Source of the DNA: Fasciolopsis buskii | Taxonomy: Eukaryota; Platyhelminthes; Trematoda; Plagiorchiida; Fasciolidae | Direction: 5' to 3' | Assembly: GCA_008360955.1 (NCBI GenBank) | Contig: LUCM01004022.1 | Coordinates: 100,080 to 164,079 of the forward strand | DNA: 64,000 nucleotides | Part shown: positions 1 to 13,700 of the stretch, piece by piece | How the letters are laid out: each line of letters starts with the position of its first letter | How positions within the stretch are numbered: the first letter of the stretch is position 1 | Notes under the pieces: generated by a model | The model's input: the letters and a program-made list of their open reading frames with translations, nothing else | Databases searched by the model: none | Told to the model about the DNA's origin: nothing | Position numbers and translations under genes: made by a program

Positions 1-505
1 AAGACTGACTGTTTCCGGTGTATTGTTTCGGATAATGACAACCGATTTTCGTTTTTCTTTTCAGTCCTTGTTTCCGGGCCATGTTTTGTAGAACAGTTAG
101 CCTATCCTGGGGAAAAAACAGTGAAACAGTTATCATATGTCAGCGTTAATCATTTCTCTTTCCACAAACATGTGCAACTAATAGACTTTTATTTTACGAA
201 GTAAAGCTCCACCTTTACCCTAATAAGTCTGGTAACCATTTTTTAATGCTGAGCACCCACGTTCTCAATGAATTACCAATAATGTCACAAAAACGTATAC
301 ATTGCGGTTTTACCAATCACGATTTGAACAAGGCCAACTCAGCTGAATGTGATTTCATTGGTCCATTTGCCCAGTCCGTGATACCGTGTTTGTTTGACGA
401 CAGTGCTCACATTTTGCATGAGTGTGAATGCACTAGCAGCCGAGCTAAAGTCACATTACTATCTCTAGTCTCGATCGACAAACTGTATACTTTGAAACCG
501 GAAAA
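1..505. other. Flank upstream of the orphan exon
   Basis: No gene recognised. A short open frame on the + strand (246-509) overlaps the start of the next exon in another frame and is probably 5' untranslated sequence or chance. An in-frame stop (TGA at 494) lies just upstream of the ATG at 506, so the following reading frame cannot extend into this stretch without splicing. Confidence 0.4.
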
Positions 506-1134
506 ATGAACAGAAACGCTCGAAGCCCATCTCCCAGAGCCGTTCAAATTCACAGTCCTATGCATAACGTGTTGAATTATAGCCCAAGATGGAACACTAA
601 TCTGGAAAAATCTACGACACCTCCGGGCAATTATTGTGCAGCGTCGCGAAATCCGAAACACTTGTCATTGCGAGCAATGTTTGCGAATAAATTTACGAAA
701 AATTCAGCCGAAAATTTTATCCGACAGAATGAATTCAAAAGTGATGATATATCACGAAGCGGTATCTTACGGGCCGTGTCTGCTTCACCACTGACGTCGG
801 ATAACGAAGCAGTTGCTTGTCAAAAATCAACTGCATTTGAAGAAAAAATGCAACGTTATGCAAATCGAACCAGAGGCAAGTACAAGTCCGCCCCGCTAAG
901 TCCAGTACGTAAAAGATTGCAGCGCCAAATGGCAACCCACGAGGCAAATGCTGTCTCGGTCACACCACCCACTCTGTCCTATTCTGCAGGAGGGAGCTTC
1001 GAGGGTAACACTTCACAGCACCGATGCATTTGCCAGCCAGGTTTGAACAACATGAAACCCGCATTATCCAGATGGTACTTTATCAAACGACAGCACTCTT
1101 ACGGTGAGACCAAACCAAAAACGTGTTCCCGATG
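506..1134 (+). CDS. Orphan 5' coding exon, unidentified basic Ser/Pro-rich protein
   Basis: I do not recognise this protein. The frame opens at ATG 506 (A at -3) just after an in-frame stop at 494 and runs 209 codons plus two bases to a perfect donor, GATG|GTAAGT, one codon before the frame would hit TAA. At the window's composition an open frame this long is expected by chance only about once in a hundred such windows (my estimate), and the donor at its end makes a real initial exon likely. The product is basic and probably disordered, with several proline-directed Ser sites (SPSPR near residue 8, YSPRW near 27, LSPVRKR near 132). No transmembrane segment or catalytic motif is visible. It ends in phase 2 (TG left over), so it cannot join directly to the exon at 42275, because TG+A would be a stop. 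It could be the first exon of an unknown gene or a far-upstream exon of GARNL3 joined through an unseen middle exon. Confidence 0.6.
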
Positions 1135-4100
1135 GTAAGTCACATAAAATATTCACAAATTTCGCTATATATTTGACAATGCTGCAAGCTGTTCATGCTA
1201 GTATAAGTTTTGTAGAAGGAAAACAATAGGAAAATAAGTGTGTGCACAAGACCTATGTGGAATTCGATATTCGAAGCACCGATATCGGCAGCAAACCAGT
1301 TTGAGTTGAAACTGAAATCACCTAACATCTCCAGTTGGTCCAGCAAGTTCATGCAGGTCTTAAATGTCCTATTATTGTCAAGTGGAAGCTGAAATAAATG
1401 TACCGCTCTTCTGCACACATCAAACACAAAAAATTCGTCCTGCGATGAAACAAGTTAATTATAACTATACCTAATCGTCTATATGCAAGCTAAAATCAAA
1501 ATACGTTTTCCTATGTTTGGCATGGTTGCTATCAATCGCGTAATCTTCTTCGCCGTGTATAGCACGTCCCATTATAAGACCACAGGTTACATATACAACG
1601 ACACTAGTACATTCTAACACTCGTACTTTAGCATTGGACTGAAAATCACAAAAACAGGGTATTTCAAAGACAGAAATGTGTATATGTATCCGGATTTTTA
1701 AGGCAGAACTTCTGTAAAACAAATTCAACTGCAAACACGTAGTTCAAATTGTTTGTTTCCCATTCGAACTAGGGAATATTTACGAGTCATACATGAATAG
1801 CATACATCAACAGGCGAGTTCTACCACGTTCGATAGAGAGAACATTTAGAAGCAGTGCAGTGAAAACCTTAAATTTTGTGTCACTATCATTTATTAACGA
1901 AGCTACACTCGTCCACCATAAACTGATTCAAATATTTATCACCAATGGACAAAAAAATAACGATCAAATCAAACAAGTTCGAACATTAAACGTGATCATA
2001 GATTGTGTAAAACCGGACTCTGGAACAGCACTGCAGTTTCCTTTAATAAAGACTATCATTTTCAGCCTTTAGGTTATATAACCAAAAGAAAATGAACTGG
2101 TCCCGTTTCCTAGATTCATATTCCAGTAGCCTTATACAACTGAAACAAACTAACACGTCAGTTCCGAATGAAATGTGAGTTGGTTTAAGTAAACCAGAAA
2201 TATTTCAGAACCCATTTGCTTTACTTTACATGTCCGCGCTCGTATAAGCAGTAAGATGCTCAACTAGATAAATTTTTCCAAATAGAGCATGCAGAAGTCC
2301 TGCAGACCGGGGAACAAACATTTGAGCAATCAAATCATTTGATTCGATATAGCGGATGCTGCAAACAAAAAGGTGAGACAAACGAGAATTAGAAAAAGTA
2401 ATCTAAGTAGGCAGTAAAAAGTGACAAATGCAGAAACCCTTGAAGAATTAACGAACATGAAGTGAAAGCTCACAGAGATTGCACGCCCAATAAAAAGTGT
2501 TCTTTGTTTTCATTCATTTCTATCAATCGATATTATTGGTTACATTACTACTATATGTAGCTACCTGAGCCCGACCATGAGAATTGGAAAATGCCACCGG
2601 TAGGGAAATTTTTCCGATTCCCCCAATCACAGAATCTGCTTCCGCATGCGCGAAATTTGGTATGAACAAGATTTGATGTCAATGCAATTTCACTTGTGCG
2701 AGGTTCAGTTTTGAGGTGAACCTGTACTCGATTGGACAAACTCTGACAATGCAAGAAGCTACGAAATAAAATGCGGCATCATGAGGCGACAATATTCTCG
2801 AGATGTTTCCGGGTATATAGGAAGTTTATCGGACACGTTAAAGATTTGCATTCGCAACTCTTAGAGAGACCTAACTCATAAAATGATACTGGAGATCTAA
2901 AGTAGGTTCAAATGGTCCTAGTAGACCTAAACCCCGTATGACATAAAACGACAAGATTTCAAATGACCTCTTGAGTCTTTGATTAGGTTATCCAACCAGA
3001 CTTTAGTCATTTTGAAAAATCCCACAGAATACATTGAGAACAACAAAACTTGGCGAAAACCTCGTTTTCAGTTATTCGCACTCATGCCAATAAATATAAC
3101 ATTAAATATGGTCGGAAATGGATCAAAGGAAATCGTCGATCTGAAGTCACATCAGATGTGACTGCAACCACATTTAATGGTATGTGTTGGCATGAATACG
3201 ATTAAACTTTAGTCCCTTTTGCTCAGACTAGCGGAGGACGACTCCTCACGCGTTCCTCAGCGAGTTAAGTTGCACCCAGGTGCCCATTTATGGCCAGCCA
3301 CCTTATCTAATTGTTTAAATGTCCTCTGAATGGAGCGACATAAACTCCGTAGTCCTCACAGATTTGGCGAAAACTTTAGTCTAACACCTGCAGGATAGAA
3401 ACATCTCTGAATGCCCCAGTCTCGTAGTGGTGGTTCCAACTACTGAGAAGGGTCATTCGATTTCTGTTTGGGGTCTAGTAGTCTTGTGCTCTTTTGTGTA
3501 TTGGTTTCCTACATATGATGTCTGTCCGTAAATGTTTCTCATTATTATAAATTGGTTTCGCTGTCCTGATGCGTCACGATTGATGTCCTCGTCACCCTAC
3601 GGCACTACATTTTACTGTCGCTCGGTAAGAATCTTGATGCAGTTAGTATATGCTTATTTGATTAGTGTTGACAGAATCGTGTTGCTCCTTCCTTCGACCC
3701 ATTTTAGTGTTGATCTTCATTTTTTTTCATTGGGAATATTTTATGAGCCAAGTTAGCCGTAGTTTTCATTCAGCTAGTTCCTTTTTTCTTCGTTCCAATA
3801 AGGTAGATTATCACTGATTCTGGCGTTAGCCAAATTACGTTCAGTCTTTATCCGATTCAGTAACCTTAACATGAATGCAAATAATAAAAGTATTGACTAC
3901 TTCTCTTCCTGCAGCTTTTTGTTTCTTCTATCCTTCCTGCCTTGATCAACCAAAATACATGAATATGATGACATTCTATTTCCAACTGTGAAATGCATCG
4001 TCTGTCGTTGGCGCTTTCCTACATTTAATACTGTGAGGAAGTTGAATCAGCATGATCTAGTAAATTGCTTTGGTGTGATATCAGGCAAAAACTGTTCAAT

Positions 4101-7100
4101 AAGCCGCTTGTCGGAATACCCAGACTAGTAGACGCACTTCATTAGATACGGCGTATTTTCAAGGTTCCTAAAATACTGACAATGCTTCTGTACGATCATT
4201 TCCCCCCACCTCGTCGTTGACAGAATTCCAGGTAATTTCCACTTATCCCATCAGTCCTTCTCCGCTCATTCCCTCAAAAAGACAAGTACGTCAAAAGCTT
4301 TCCAAAATTATCCTCACCGATTTCATGTAATCCATCTGAAGAGACCTGGTGAAATTCGTTTATTCTTCAGCCACAAGCTTCAATTGTGAACTTCTGGATA
4401 CATCCATCTGCGCTTACGGTTGTCTTGCCGGAACAACGCGGCTTAGCGAAGCTTCGAAGAAGTAGCTGACCACCATCGTTTGGATTAAATGCTGAATATT
4501 TAACTTCCTTAACCTCAAGTAGTCCTATTTGGTTTTGTAAAATTTACGTTTATCCGGCCATGGGGTATGCAACATGTTAGCTTCGTTGGGAAACTTTTGT
4601 TTATTTTTGGTAATGCTGATCCAGAAAATCGATAACACAGCAGCTACATTCAATGTGGTCCACTTTCAGGAGGACGGCGTGAATTTGTTTTGCCATGAAT
4701 TTCTGATTACAAAGCCGAGATTGGGGAACAGTCAGTTGGAATATGTGGTTTGTGTTCCATCTAATGTTTGATATCTACCACAATCTAACGGTTCATCTCA
4801 TTGTTCGCCCGTTATTTTTTGAGCGAATCTATTGACCACGCATACTAATCTAGAGGAGCGTAGATATATCCTATTTTATTCCCGGCAGTTAATAGTTCAT
4901 TATTGATTTTAGCTATCTGAACTGCATCGGTCGGACGCGATGAAAATGTACGGTTCATAGTTCAGTATACACGTCACGCGTTTAATATAGGTGCTACAAC
5001 TTGTTTTCTCCGGGGACCTTAATAGCTGCACATGAGGGTGGTCAGAGATATTCGATAGCAAACTTTTGCAGGTCACGTAGAGAATAGCGTAATGAATCCT
5101 CCGAAAATTTCAAAACTGTTTCATCCTCGATAAAACGTTATGAAGCGAATGCCGTAATGGCTGGAACGAGAACGAGTATGCACTATATATTAGCGTATAG
5201 TCCTTTTCAAGGGTCGAACAAAGCGTAATCAAACAGAACATGAAAGTACGCGAGATATGACATCGTTCAGCACTGAGGTTAATATGATCATAGCCATAAA
5301 AGCGGTTTATGATGGGACTGTGGAATTTCATATACAACTGTCACTGAGAACTTTATCATTCAATTTGGTTTCGTACTGTGGTTGTGAAAAGGCTTTGAAC
5401 ACGAGGAAATGTCGTCTTGAGTTACAGCTTTAAGCATTTTAGTGTAAAGCATCGGGCCGGATATGTGAAAATGTCTTACTGGTTTTTATAGTGGGTGACT
5501 GAGTTCAGTAAACCTAATGACTTCACAACCGACTCGATGGAACTCCGAATTATGATCGGCCAGTTTACCCGTTTTCACCCTATGCTGCCCAATACGATAT
5601 GTAAAATGTTTGAAGCATTTTGTCTAAACCGAATGACTTCACTTTCAAACAATTTTTGTGACCTCATTGAGTGCAGTTTAAAAGCTGACTGGTGATTTTT
5701 TCTGCGGACAATGGACCAATTTGCAAATAAGTTTATGAATGACTAACTGGCGCCTTAGTTGTTCTTAGTCGTTCTTAGTACCGAACACAAAACTTATATG
5801 GGAACTCATTCAGTCCGCGTGTAATCCATCTATGATTCCATTTTCACAACATCGGATATTAAAACATCGAAAGAAGAAGTTTTTCTCACCAGAAGATCAA
5901 AACTTGAACTTGGCCATCTCGAGTTCGAATCCCTCTCGGTTTTCACAATCTGAAAATAATGTCGAGATTTCAGCAAGCATTTATTGGTAAACTAAATCAA
6001 ATTTGGCTAATGAACATGGAAAATGGAGATGAAGGTCAGACTTTTTCAGCCTCCGGCATTCTACAAACAATGAAACAATCATGAAAATAACCAGTGTTTT
6101 TCTTTTCCAAAGCTGTTGGTATTATCAAAGTTAGTCATTCGATAGTCGGTGTCAGATTAAATGAAGCTAGCAATAAGAGGGGCTAAATATTTCCGCTATA
6201 TTCAGCAGTATGCTCAGTCTACAGTACAAGCACAGATTAAATCTTATTTTTTGCTTATGGTATTTCTTCCTTGTTGTCACACCCTTATCTCTACTCAGAC
6301 AACAAACAATTCAGTTTGTCCCACAAGATGTGAGATTAACGACAGCTGAAATTTAATCATGCGACTGAATTTTACACCTCATATATCAGGCCAAACGGTT
6401 TTACTAAATTAGTTGTTCACGGGGCATGATAATGTAAATCGCTGCTTGTTTTGTCGAAACCACTCATCAACTTGATTTGCCGAAGCGTTCCGAGAGCTAG
6501 GCTATTTCACTGGAAATTGACAAATCCATCCGTTCCAAGGGGTATAAATTGTCAGAAGACTGACCTGTACACTTACTATCCCCATCTTCAACCAATAATA
6601 CTTTTTTGTTCTCGTAACATCTACACTCAATCCGATTTGATTCAGTTAGCCCAAGTATGACACAGAAGTTCTGGAAAATACAAAAAGTAAAAATCATCAA
6701 CCATGGATGCATCTGTCTGTAAAATACCTAACGTCCTTCGAACAAGATGAAAGATGTAAAACCTCCTACTTCATTGGCAAACTGCAAACATAGCCAGTTA
6801 CAGCATCTCGTTCCTCGTTTTCTGCTCTGAAGTTTCAAATTTACTTAACTATTTTTGCTTTTTCTAAAGGGGCGATCGGGTAGAAAGTCGGTTTTAAGAA
6901 AAGCAGGACATCGGTCATCCAAAAAGGTCTGTAAGACCGTTTCAAGCCTGAGTTGACAATGCTACGGCTCCGATTTGTTGAACGGAGCTTATTTAATTAT
7001 CGTCTGCTTTTGTTTCTAATCGGCTAGCAAATCTGATTCCGTTAGATTCAGCAACTGTTTTCCCTGTTCTGAAGAAACACTCGGGTAAATTTCGATGGCT

Positions 7101-10100
7101 GAAACATGATGATGGCCAAGAATTATACTATTTTCTGTCCACCCCGATCTAAAATTGCTGATAAATTAGCTCACTGTCGTCTTTGTGTTTTGCTTCTAAT
7201 TTAAATAATTTTCTGTGGAACTGCCAGCCAACAAAGGATTTCCGAAAAGTTTTATTCAACCTGCTTTTCCTTGAAACTCAAATAATTGGTTACAAACATT
7301 TACAATTCCTTCAGTTATCAAACTATTGGCAGAACACTCGTCTTCTCGTTTGCTGGAATTTTCAGTTCCCGATCTATAGCGGATAGCATGCACTGACACT
7401 CGAATACGTGATAACAGATAACAACCAATTGACAACCTTGTTGGCCGGACGGTGAAATCACTCATTCCAACCGATGAAGTGAATCGACAACCTGTTGCTA
7501 TCTTTTATGGTCCGATCATGTCGACAGTAACTCGATATTGGTCTGAATAAAACTGAAAACATTATACGAACCGCAGGTTTCAGAAAGAGATACATGTTAA
7601 AGTTGGGTTAAAAATTGAGTTTCGACTTCAAAACTTTGGGGAGTTATTCGAAAACTGCTAGTTTCTACAAGACGAAGACGCACGGCATGCTTCTGTGTAT
7701 CTTCTGAAGCACATTCATAATCAGTCATGAAGTAATTATTTGGAAAGTTTACGACCGGAAAAGTAAACTGACAGGTCGGTAGACATTTTGACAAAACAAT
7801 TGTGAAGTGCAAGCAAACCAACGATAAAAAAGTCGTACTGGAAGGGGTACCTGTAAACGCGAACGCGTATTGTATACTATAGGTTATAAAGCCAGTGCAC
7901 CTACTGATTTTACTCCAATGGTACCTACGTCATAACGAGTATTAGGTTTGATCATCTAGTCAACAAGTCCGAAAAATCCGCCAACTATTACCTGTAAGAC
8001 TAATGCATTTAAAATCAGCTTACCTTGAGATTTTAGATTCGGTCTGCATGAAAACTCATTTATTAACACAACCCATGCATTTGCGCCTCGCAACTTTTAA
8101 CGCCTGAAATCCAAAGCTAAGCAGAACAATGTCCGGAAATACTAGGTAGACATTAATCCTAATTAGCTGGTGTCCACTGAACTAAGGGAGCATCCTGCTC
8201 TGATAGTCACTGTAATGGAAGCCATGCGTCGACCTACCTTCTACAAATTACTTTTGACTTTTAATTAAAATTTCCAAAGACCTTTCTTCGTGACCTCTGA
8301 GTTCAGACGGTGGAACACGAGTGACATACATGCTAGGCTGCTTCGTTTTGTGGATTTCAGCCCGCCTGAGGTAGAGAGCTTTCCAAGTGCTCATTACTGT
8401 ATGCTTGTCACATCTACTATGCCAAACTTCGTAACAGGTGGTCGATCACTTTGAAAATCAGAACGAGATTAATTAAATATGCATTTCAAGGCTGATCCCC
8501 AAGTAATTAAAGTATTCTGTTACTATTTTCCCTGCTTCATTAATAAAATTTAAAAACAGTACTTTTTAATAAGGTTAGCACGGCTAACAGCGGGCTGTCA
8601 AGTACGGAAACTGACCGGTATTCGGACTATTCGAACGCGCGACCTTCAACTTGAAACCCAGTGATGAATATGCATACCCACCCCGGTCGATGAAAATACC
8701 ACAATCTGTGCACTTGCACCGTAGTGCTCTGTAACCCTTAATGCAATTTACAAGCAATATGTTACAACTCGATTTCTTTGCCTCAAAGTTTCGAACTAAT
8801 GTCCCATAAACTGAATAAGAAATGTGCTTAGACTGATGCAGCATAAAATTTTGATGCTACCCAATAAAATCCTGGTGCTGTAATTTCACAAGCATTTTAA
8901 TGAACTGTTAACGACGAAATCGAATAAGTCAATCAGCGGGACTAAATTAGAAGCAATATGCAAGCAGACACTAAGGCTGCATGACGGAGAGACCAAAGAA
9001 TCGGAATCGCATATATACTCTTTTGAGACAATTAAAAATATAACCTGCTAAGTAACTGGGATGCTTCAAGCAAGCTGTAGTGTGCCGTGTCGTAAAACTG
9101 AAAATATATTACCAAAATATTCTGTGAAACATGAAGTGAAGTCCCGTCCCGTCGGCATTCGTCCATTCCCATTAACTCTAGCGGGAACATCCAAGTCAGA
9201 CAAAAAGGTTCACATTCATAATTTAGGTATATCTCAAGCTTGTGATAAAAAACTTACATACTGCAGCTCTAGTTATTGTTTTTGTTCCCATTGGTTTTCC
9301 TATAAACCTCCGGTCTGTTGATCTTTAGTCCCATATGGCAAAAAAGGTTTGCCGTAAAACAGGACCACCTACAGTGATTAGTTATTTTGCCAATGCTTCG
9401 TTCTAATTTTGTATATCACTGTCTGGTTCGTATCTTTCTTTTTTCCGTTCATTCGCTCACGACCTCTTCTTGTGCATCTGCCGGTATTCAATGGAATAGC
9501 ACGGTATCCTTTTAATTGTGCTATCGCATGCTAATCATGGTTAGGCAAGGAGGGAATGTGTCATCCAAAGGTTATTTTGTAGCGAATTTCTGATCAGGTT
9601 TCATCCTCGTATAACCAATACTACCAATTTAAACGGGTTATTTTAATTCCAGCTTTGTAGCCTCATTCAAACTTAAATTAACTGGAGATAAACTAATCCG
9701 TGATTTCAAAGTTTGCTTCCTCAGCGGTCCAGGATGACGGCTTCCGAAGTCTTGGCATCAAAAGCAGAAGCAGAAAAAACCTTCCTAATATTACAGTTAT
9801 GTTCGAAGTCGATTTCAGGTCTATGGATGCGACCACTGTATACTACTGTTTATGTTTACTGTTCTGAAGGTATCAATGCTGTTGACGGGAAAAGTCTTTT
9901 TTTTGTTAACTTCACGTTAAGCTGCAGAGTTGTATCAGAAATCGGACGATGACTTTATATCAGTGGTGGCCTCCACACACAGATTGAAAATGTAAATTAC
10001 AGACTTTTGTGTTTCGTAGTAAAAGGTTACAAAAACCTGGAACCTATGACGGTAGTATTTCCAATTCCTGCTTTTTGCAATATCCTATCCGAAAATATGC

Positions 10101-10489
10101 CACCCGGTGACTGCCATGCAGTTCACTTCTGGCAGCCAAATCACGTGCTCCCGCCGTTCAGTACACTACATTGTATAAAAGCAGTGGTCAAAAACCACAG
10201 CTGACTAGATGAATTATTTATCGCATGGGTGAACACAAAAACTCTGATTAGATATGTTTACGCAGTCCAGATGTCTTTGATGTGTAGCATGGTAACAATA
10301 TGTAGGTTTCATTGCTAACCAAATGTTATAGGTCGAAGTGAATCCAGACAACGTCAGTGCAACAAGCTTGCCGGGTAAGCATTTTATAATTCGTAAAGAA
10401 AAATACACAACACACTCAAAAGTGCCTCCCAGATTTTTTATAAAGAATGTTTTTGTTCGAATACGATTCTTAAAATTAGTAGGATTAAA
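1135..10489. other. No recognisable gene
   Basis: If the exon ending at 1134 is real, this begins an intron (GTAAGT at 1135). I see no homologous protein, RNA gene or clear transposon. Open frames on either strand stay below about 90 codons, as chance predicts. A B-box-like GAGTTCGAATCC occurs at about 5931 without a matching A box. Confidence 0.4.
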
Positions 10490-10720
10490 ACAGTCAGCTG
10501 TCTAATGGTCAGTCGGTCCAAGTTCTCGTGCTTCAGAGGGAAGTTCCGGGGTTCGAATTTGCCGATCAACTTCTAATTTGGCAGGCATCAGTTACCCCTG
10601 ACTCGTTTAATGAAAGAATGCGCCTTGCCATGTTGCTCTCAAACGAAGATACAGGATTCGAAAGGATTTTAAGGTCCAGAGGGTGGTCACATCAGCAATC
10701 AGTCTGTCAAAGTTGAACCA
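10490..10720 (+). repeat. tRNA-derived SINE-like sequence
   Basis: The stretch has a tRNA-like head. An A-box-like TGGTCAGTCGG (about 10506) is followed some 45 bases later by a B-box-like GGGGTTCGAATTT (about 10548), as in the internal RNA polymerase III promoter of tRNAs and SINEs. The acceptor-stem ends do not pair, so it is not an intact tRNA. The sequence after the B box probably belongs to the SINE body, but its 3' limit is a guess. No other copy was recognised in this window. Confidence 0.4.
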
Positions 10721-13700
10721 ATTTTGTTTGCTGTAGCTTGATAAGAGTAGAAGCAAAGCCGTCACATAAAATGCCATGTTGAAGGATTTTCTGTCACACC
10801 CGGATTTCGATGCTCCAGCAGACATGCAATTAGCCTACTGCACATATATTCAAACACCAGCAACATTTTTGTTCAAATTAATAGCTGTCCCAATCGAGAA
10901 ACCCCAGTGTTTTCTTTTGTATTTCTTAGAAATTGGACAGCAAAATGTCATTTTGTGCCCAGCGAGTTTCATGATATGCAACTTGACAATTGAGCGAAAT
11001 AATTATGTTAGTAATCAAATGATTGCTCAATATGTTTCATGCATAGTGCGAAACAACAATGGTTTGTGACACACGGATAAATCATATTGAGAAATGTTAC
11101 CAAGAAAATAAAAAAGAAATCATTTGATATTAGTGCTTTTCCACAAAAATGTACCCTTCCTCTCTGGGGTTTTTAGGCAAACTGTTTTGACGGATCATTT
11201 TTGTCCATGTTACAAAATAGCAAAATTACGGAAATCACGCGTGCTGCTTATTTTTTATGAGACACAATTCGTTCACGATTTTTTCAAGAAGTTTCCTTTT
11301 CACAATTCCAGTTGTGATAGATAACTGTTCCGGTAGATTTGAACTAAGGCTTGTTGGGATATGATAAATAAGGTGGGAAAGAGATGGAACAAAATCAGAT
11401 AGAGTGTTTTTTTTCTATACTCGACAGTCTCAAAAGAAAAGCTGGATGAAATAGCACACAATTGTTTGAGAAGGACGTGTGATAAGAAACTGTCAGCAAA
11501 GTGTCATTCATACTTAAAAATTGATCATTGCCTTTCTGTTTTTGCGTTAGATGTGTTGTTCAGCGAGGAAGTGACAGGCTTCTTTTTGAGCATCAACTTG
11601 AATTAGATATCTTTGATTCCCTTAATGATGTCCTTCTATTTCATATTCAACAGAGTAAATCAATGAATTCCGTAGATCAGTTGTTATTTTGTCAAAACAT
11701 TAAGTCCGGAAATTTCAAGAGAAAGATACTTCTTCACTAGTTGATTTGCCATCGAGTGTCTGTGTCCGATTCGCCAGTAAAAATCAGGGAGTTGCTGCAC
11801 GACTGTTTCTTTCCTGTTAGGAGCCATCAGTAGCGCCCATCCACCATGCCTGAACTGAAGTGCGAACCCAGGACAAAAACTGCTCAGTCGAAGTTCATTA
11901 GGCTAAGCGGGTCAGCTTTCAACTGTTTGCCGAAAATTAGAACTGAACGTAACGAATCCAAGCAGTCACCAGTTTCGCAGGGCTACCAACCATCGTTCGC
12001 GATGATCGAACCTTGTGGGGATGAAATCCCTGCAGCTAGCTAGCATGTAACAGGTTTTTTCAAAGAACCTGCGAAACTTAGCTACTTGATCAGTCTGAGT
12101 AGTAAAGGATTTGTCTGTCATTTAGAAGATTCATTCATTAGCATCTGCGTGAAAATCACCACTGAAAACCTTGGAAGCAATCTTCTTTAATTTCTTACAA
12201 TTATTTCTGATTTCGAAGGACTTTAATTGCATTATACAGCTCTTACATAAAATTAGGCAGAAAATAATGATAATTGTGAGGAACAGTCGATTAATTTTCT
12301 GTATGGATGCAGCACTGTAGACGATGATGGAACATTTCAAATAAATACTAAGTAGTCAGAAATTACCGAACAGTTGGTTGTGGCATAGAGCAATCATGAA
12401 AGCTAGATTATATCATTTTCATTTGACGACTAGATATATTCTAATTTGCAGCTCTGTTTTGATACTAAAAGCTCTACCTTTGATTTCCATTTTTTGTAAT
12501 ATTGAGTTAAGCAACGCAAAGAAATGTTTGCTTTCTGTTTGAAACAGTCCATCATCCCACAGTTACTTTAAAAGAACAACTTTAGACAACCGCTCAGTAG
12601 TCGAGGTTATGAATGTGTACATGATGTGCAGTGAATTTTACACCATTTGACGACACAAAAGAATTCATAATGATAATCAGGTATTGATTTGGATTATAAA
12701 CTAAACGGTTTTCATCCAACGAAACAAAACCAAGCTCACATGAGGAAAGCGTATGAGCGAAAACCGGACACAGCCCTAACGCTTCTTGACAAAATTTTGA
12801 ACAGTGTTGAATGGACCACAAAAGCTGGTTATAAATTGGAGATCGAAATGAATACTGTGAAATGAATCAGTCTGTTATCAGAATAGTAAAACGACAACAA
12901 ATGAAACTTCGAACGTAATAAGAAAAAAGTTGTTTATCGATTTAGACCGAGTGAATATCATTTGTGATTTGACATTCTCGATCTCTTCGAAAATCCCACA
13001 GGTAACATTAAATAAAAGATTTATTTAGTTACAACGGCACAAAAGTTGAAACCGGAACCAGTGTTTTTAGAGGTCGGCAGTGTCTCAGACGATGAAAATA
13101 GCGCTCAGTAAGGCAATTAGCATCATTTAAAATTTGTAAAAGGAAATACTAGTTGATATAATTGCGCATCCTTTATCAAAGAAGGCCAACGATGAGATCC
13201 TGCAAGCAAGACAGGTATTAAATACAGGTGCAAAACAACTTTGAAATTGATAAGATTTGTAAGCGACATTACCTTTATATCTTTCCACGAAAAGGAACAA
13301 TTGGAGTGTTTGATTGAATTACCATTAACAAAGCACTTGAAAAAGCCGATTTCAACGTTTTGGTCTCAAGTACCGTGATGACTGCTTCTGTCTACGGGTG
13401 GCTCTATTACGTGTTCAGAGATTGCAACCGCGTAAATGACACCGTCAGGACAGGTCCTTTTCTCATCACAATGAAGTGAAGTTGGTGATTTAGTAGTCAG
13501 CACCCACGCCGTCGGACCGAATCTTTTTTTTTACTTGCGAGTGTTGTAAACGAATAGTTCCATGGGGGAAACGTATACTTTACTTGAAAATGGATGAAAT
13601 ATTTTTTGGACCGTTAAGCAGTCACGATTTTGGTGGTGGACGGGTGATACAGTCAACGGCAACCTATAAGCCATTGAAATGACTTGTCAGCAAGTTTTCT

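Noticed and set aside
5920..5945. B-box-like GAGTTCGAATCC suggesting a tRNA gene
   Set aside because: No A box at the right distance and no cloverleaf pairing.
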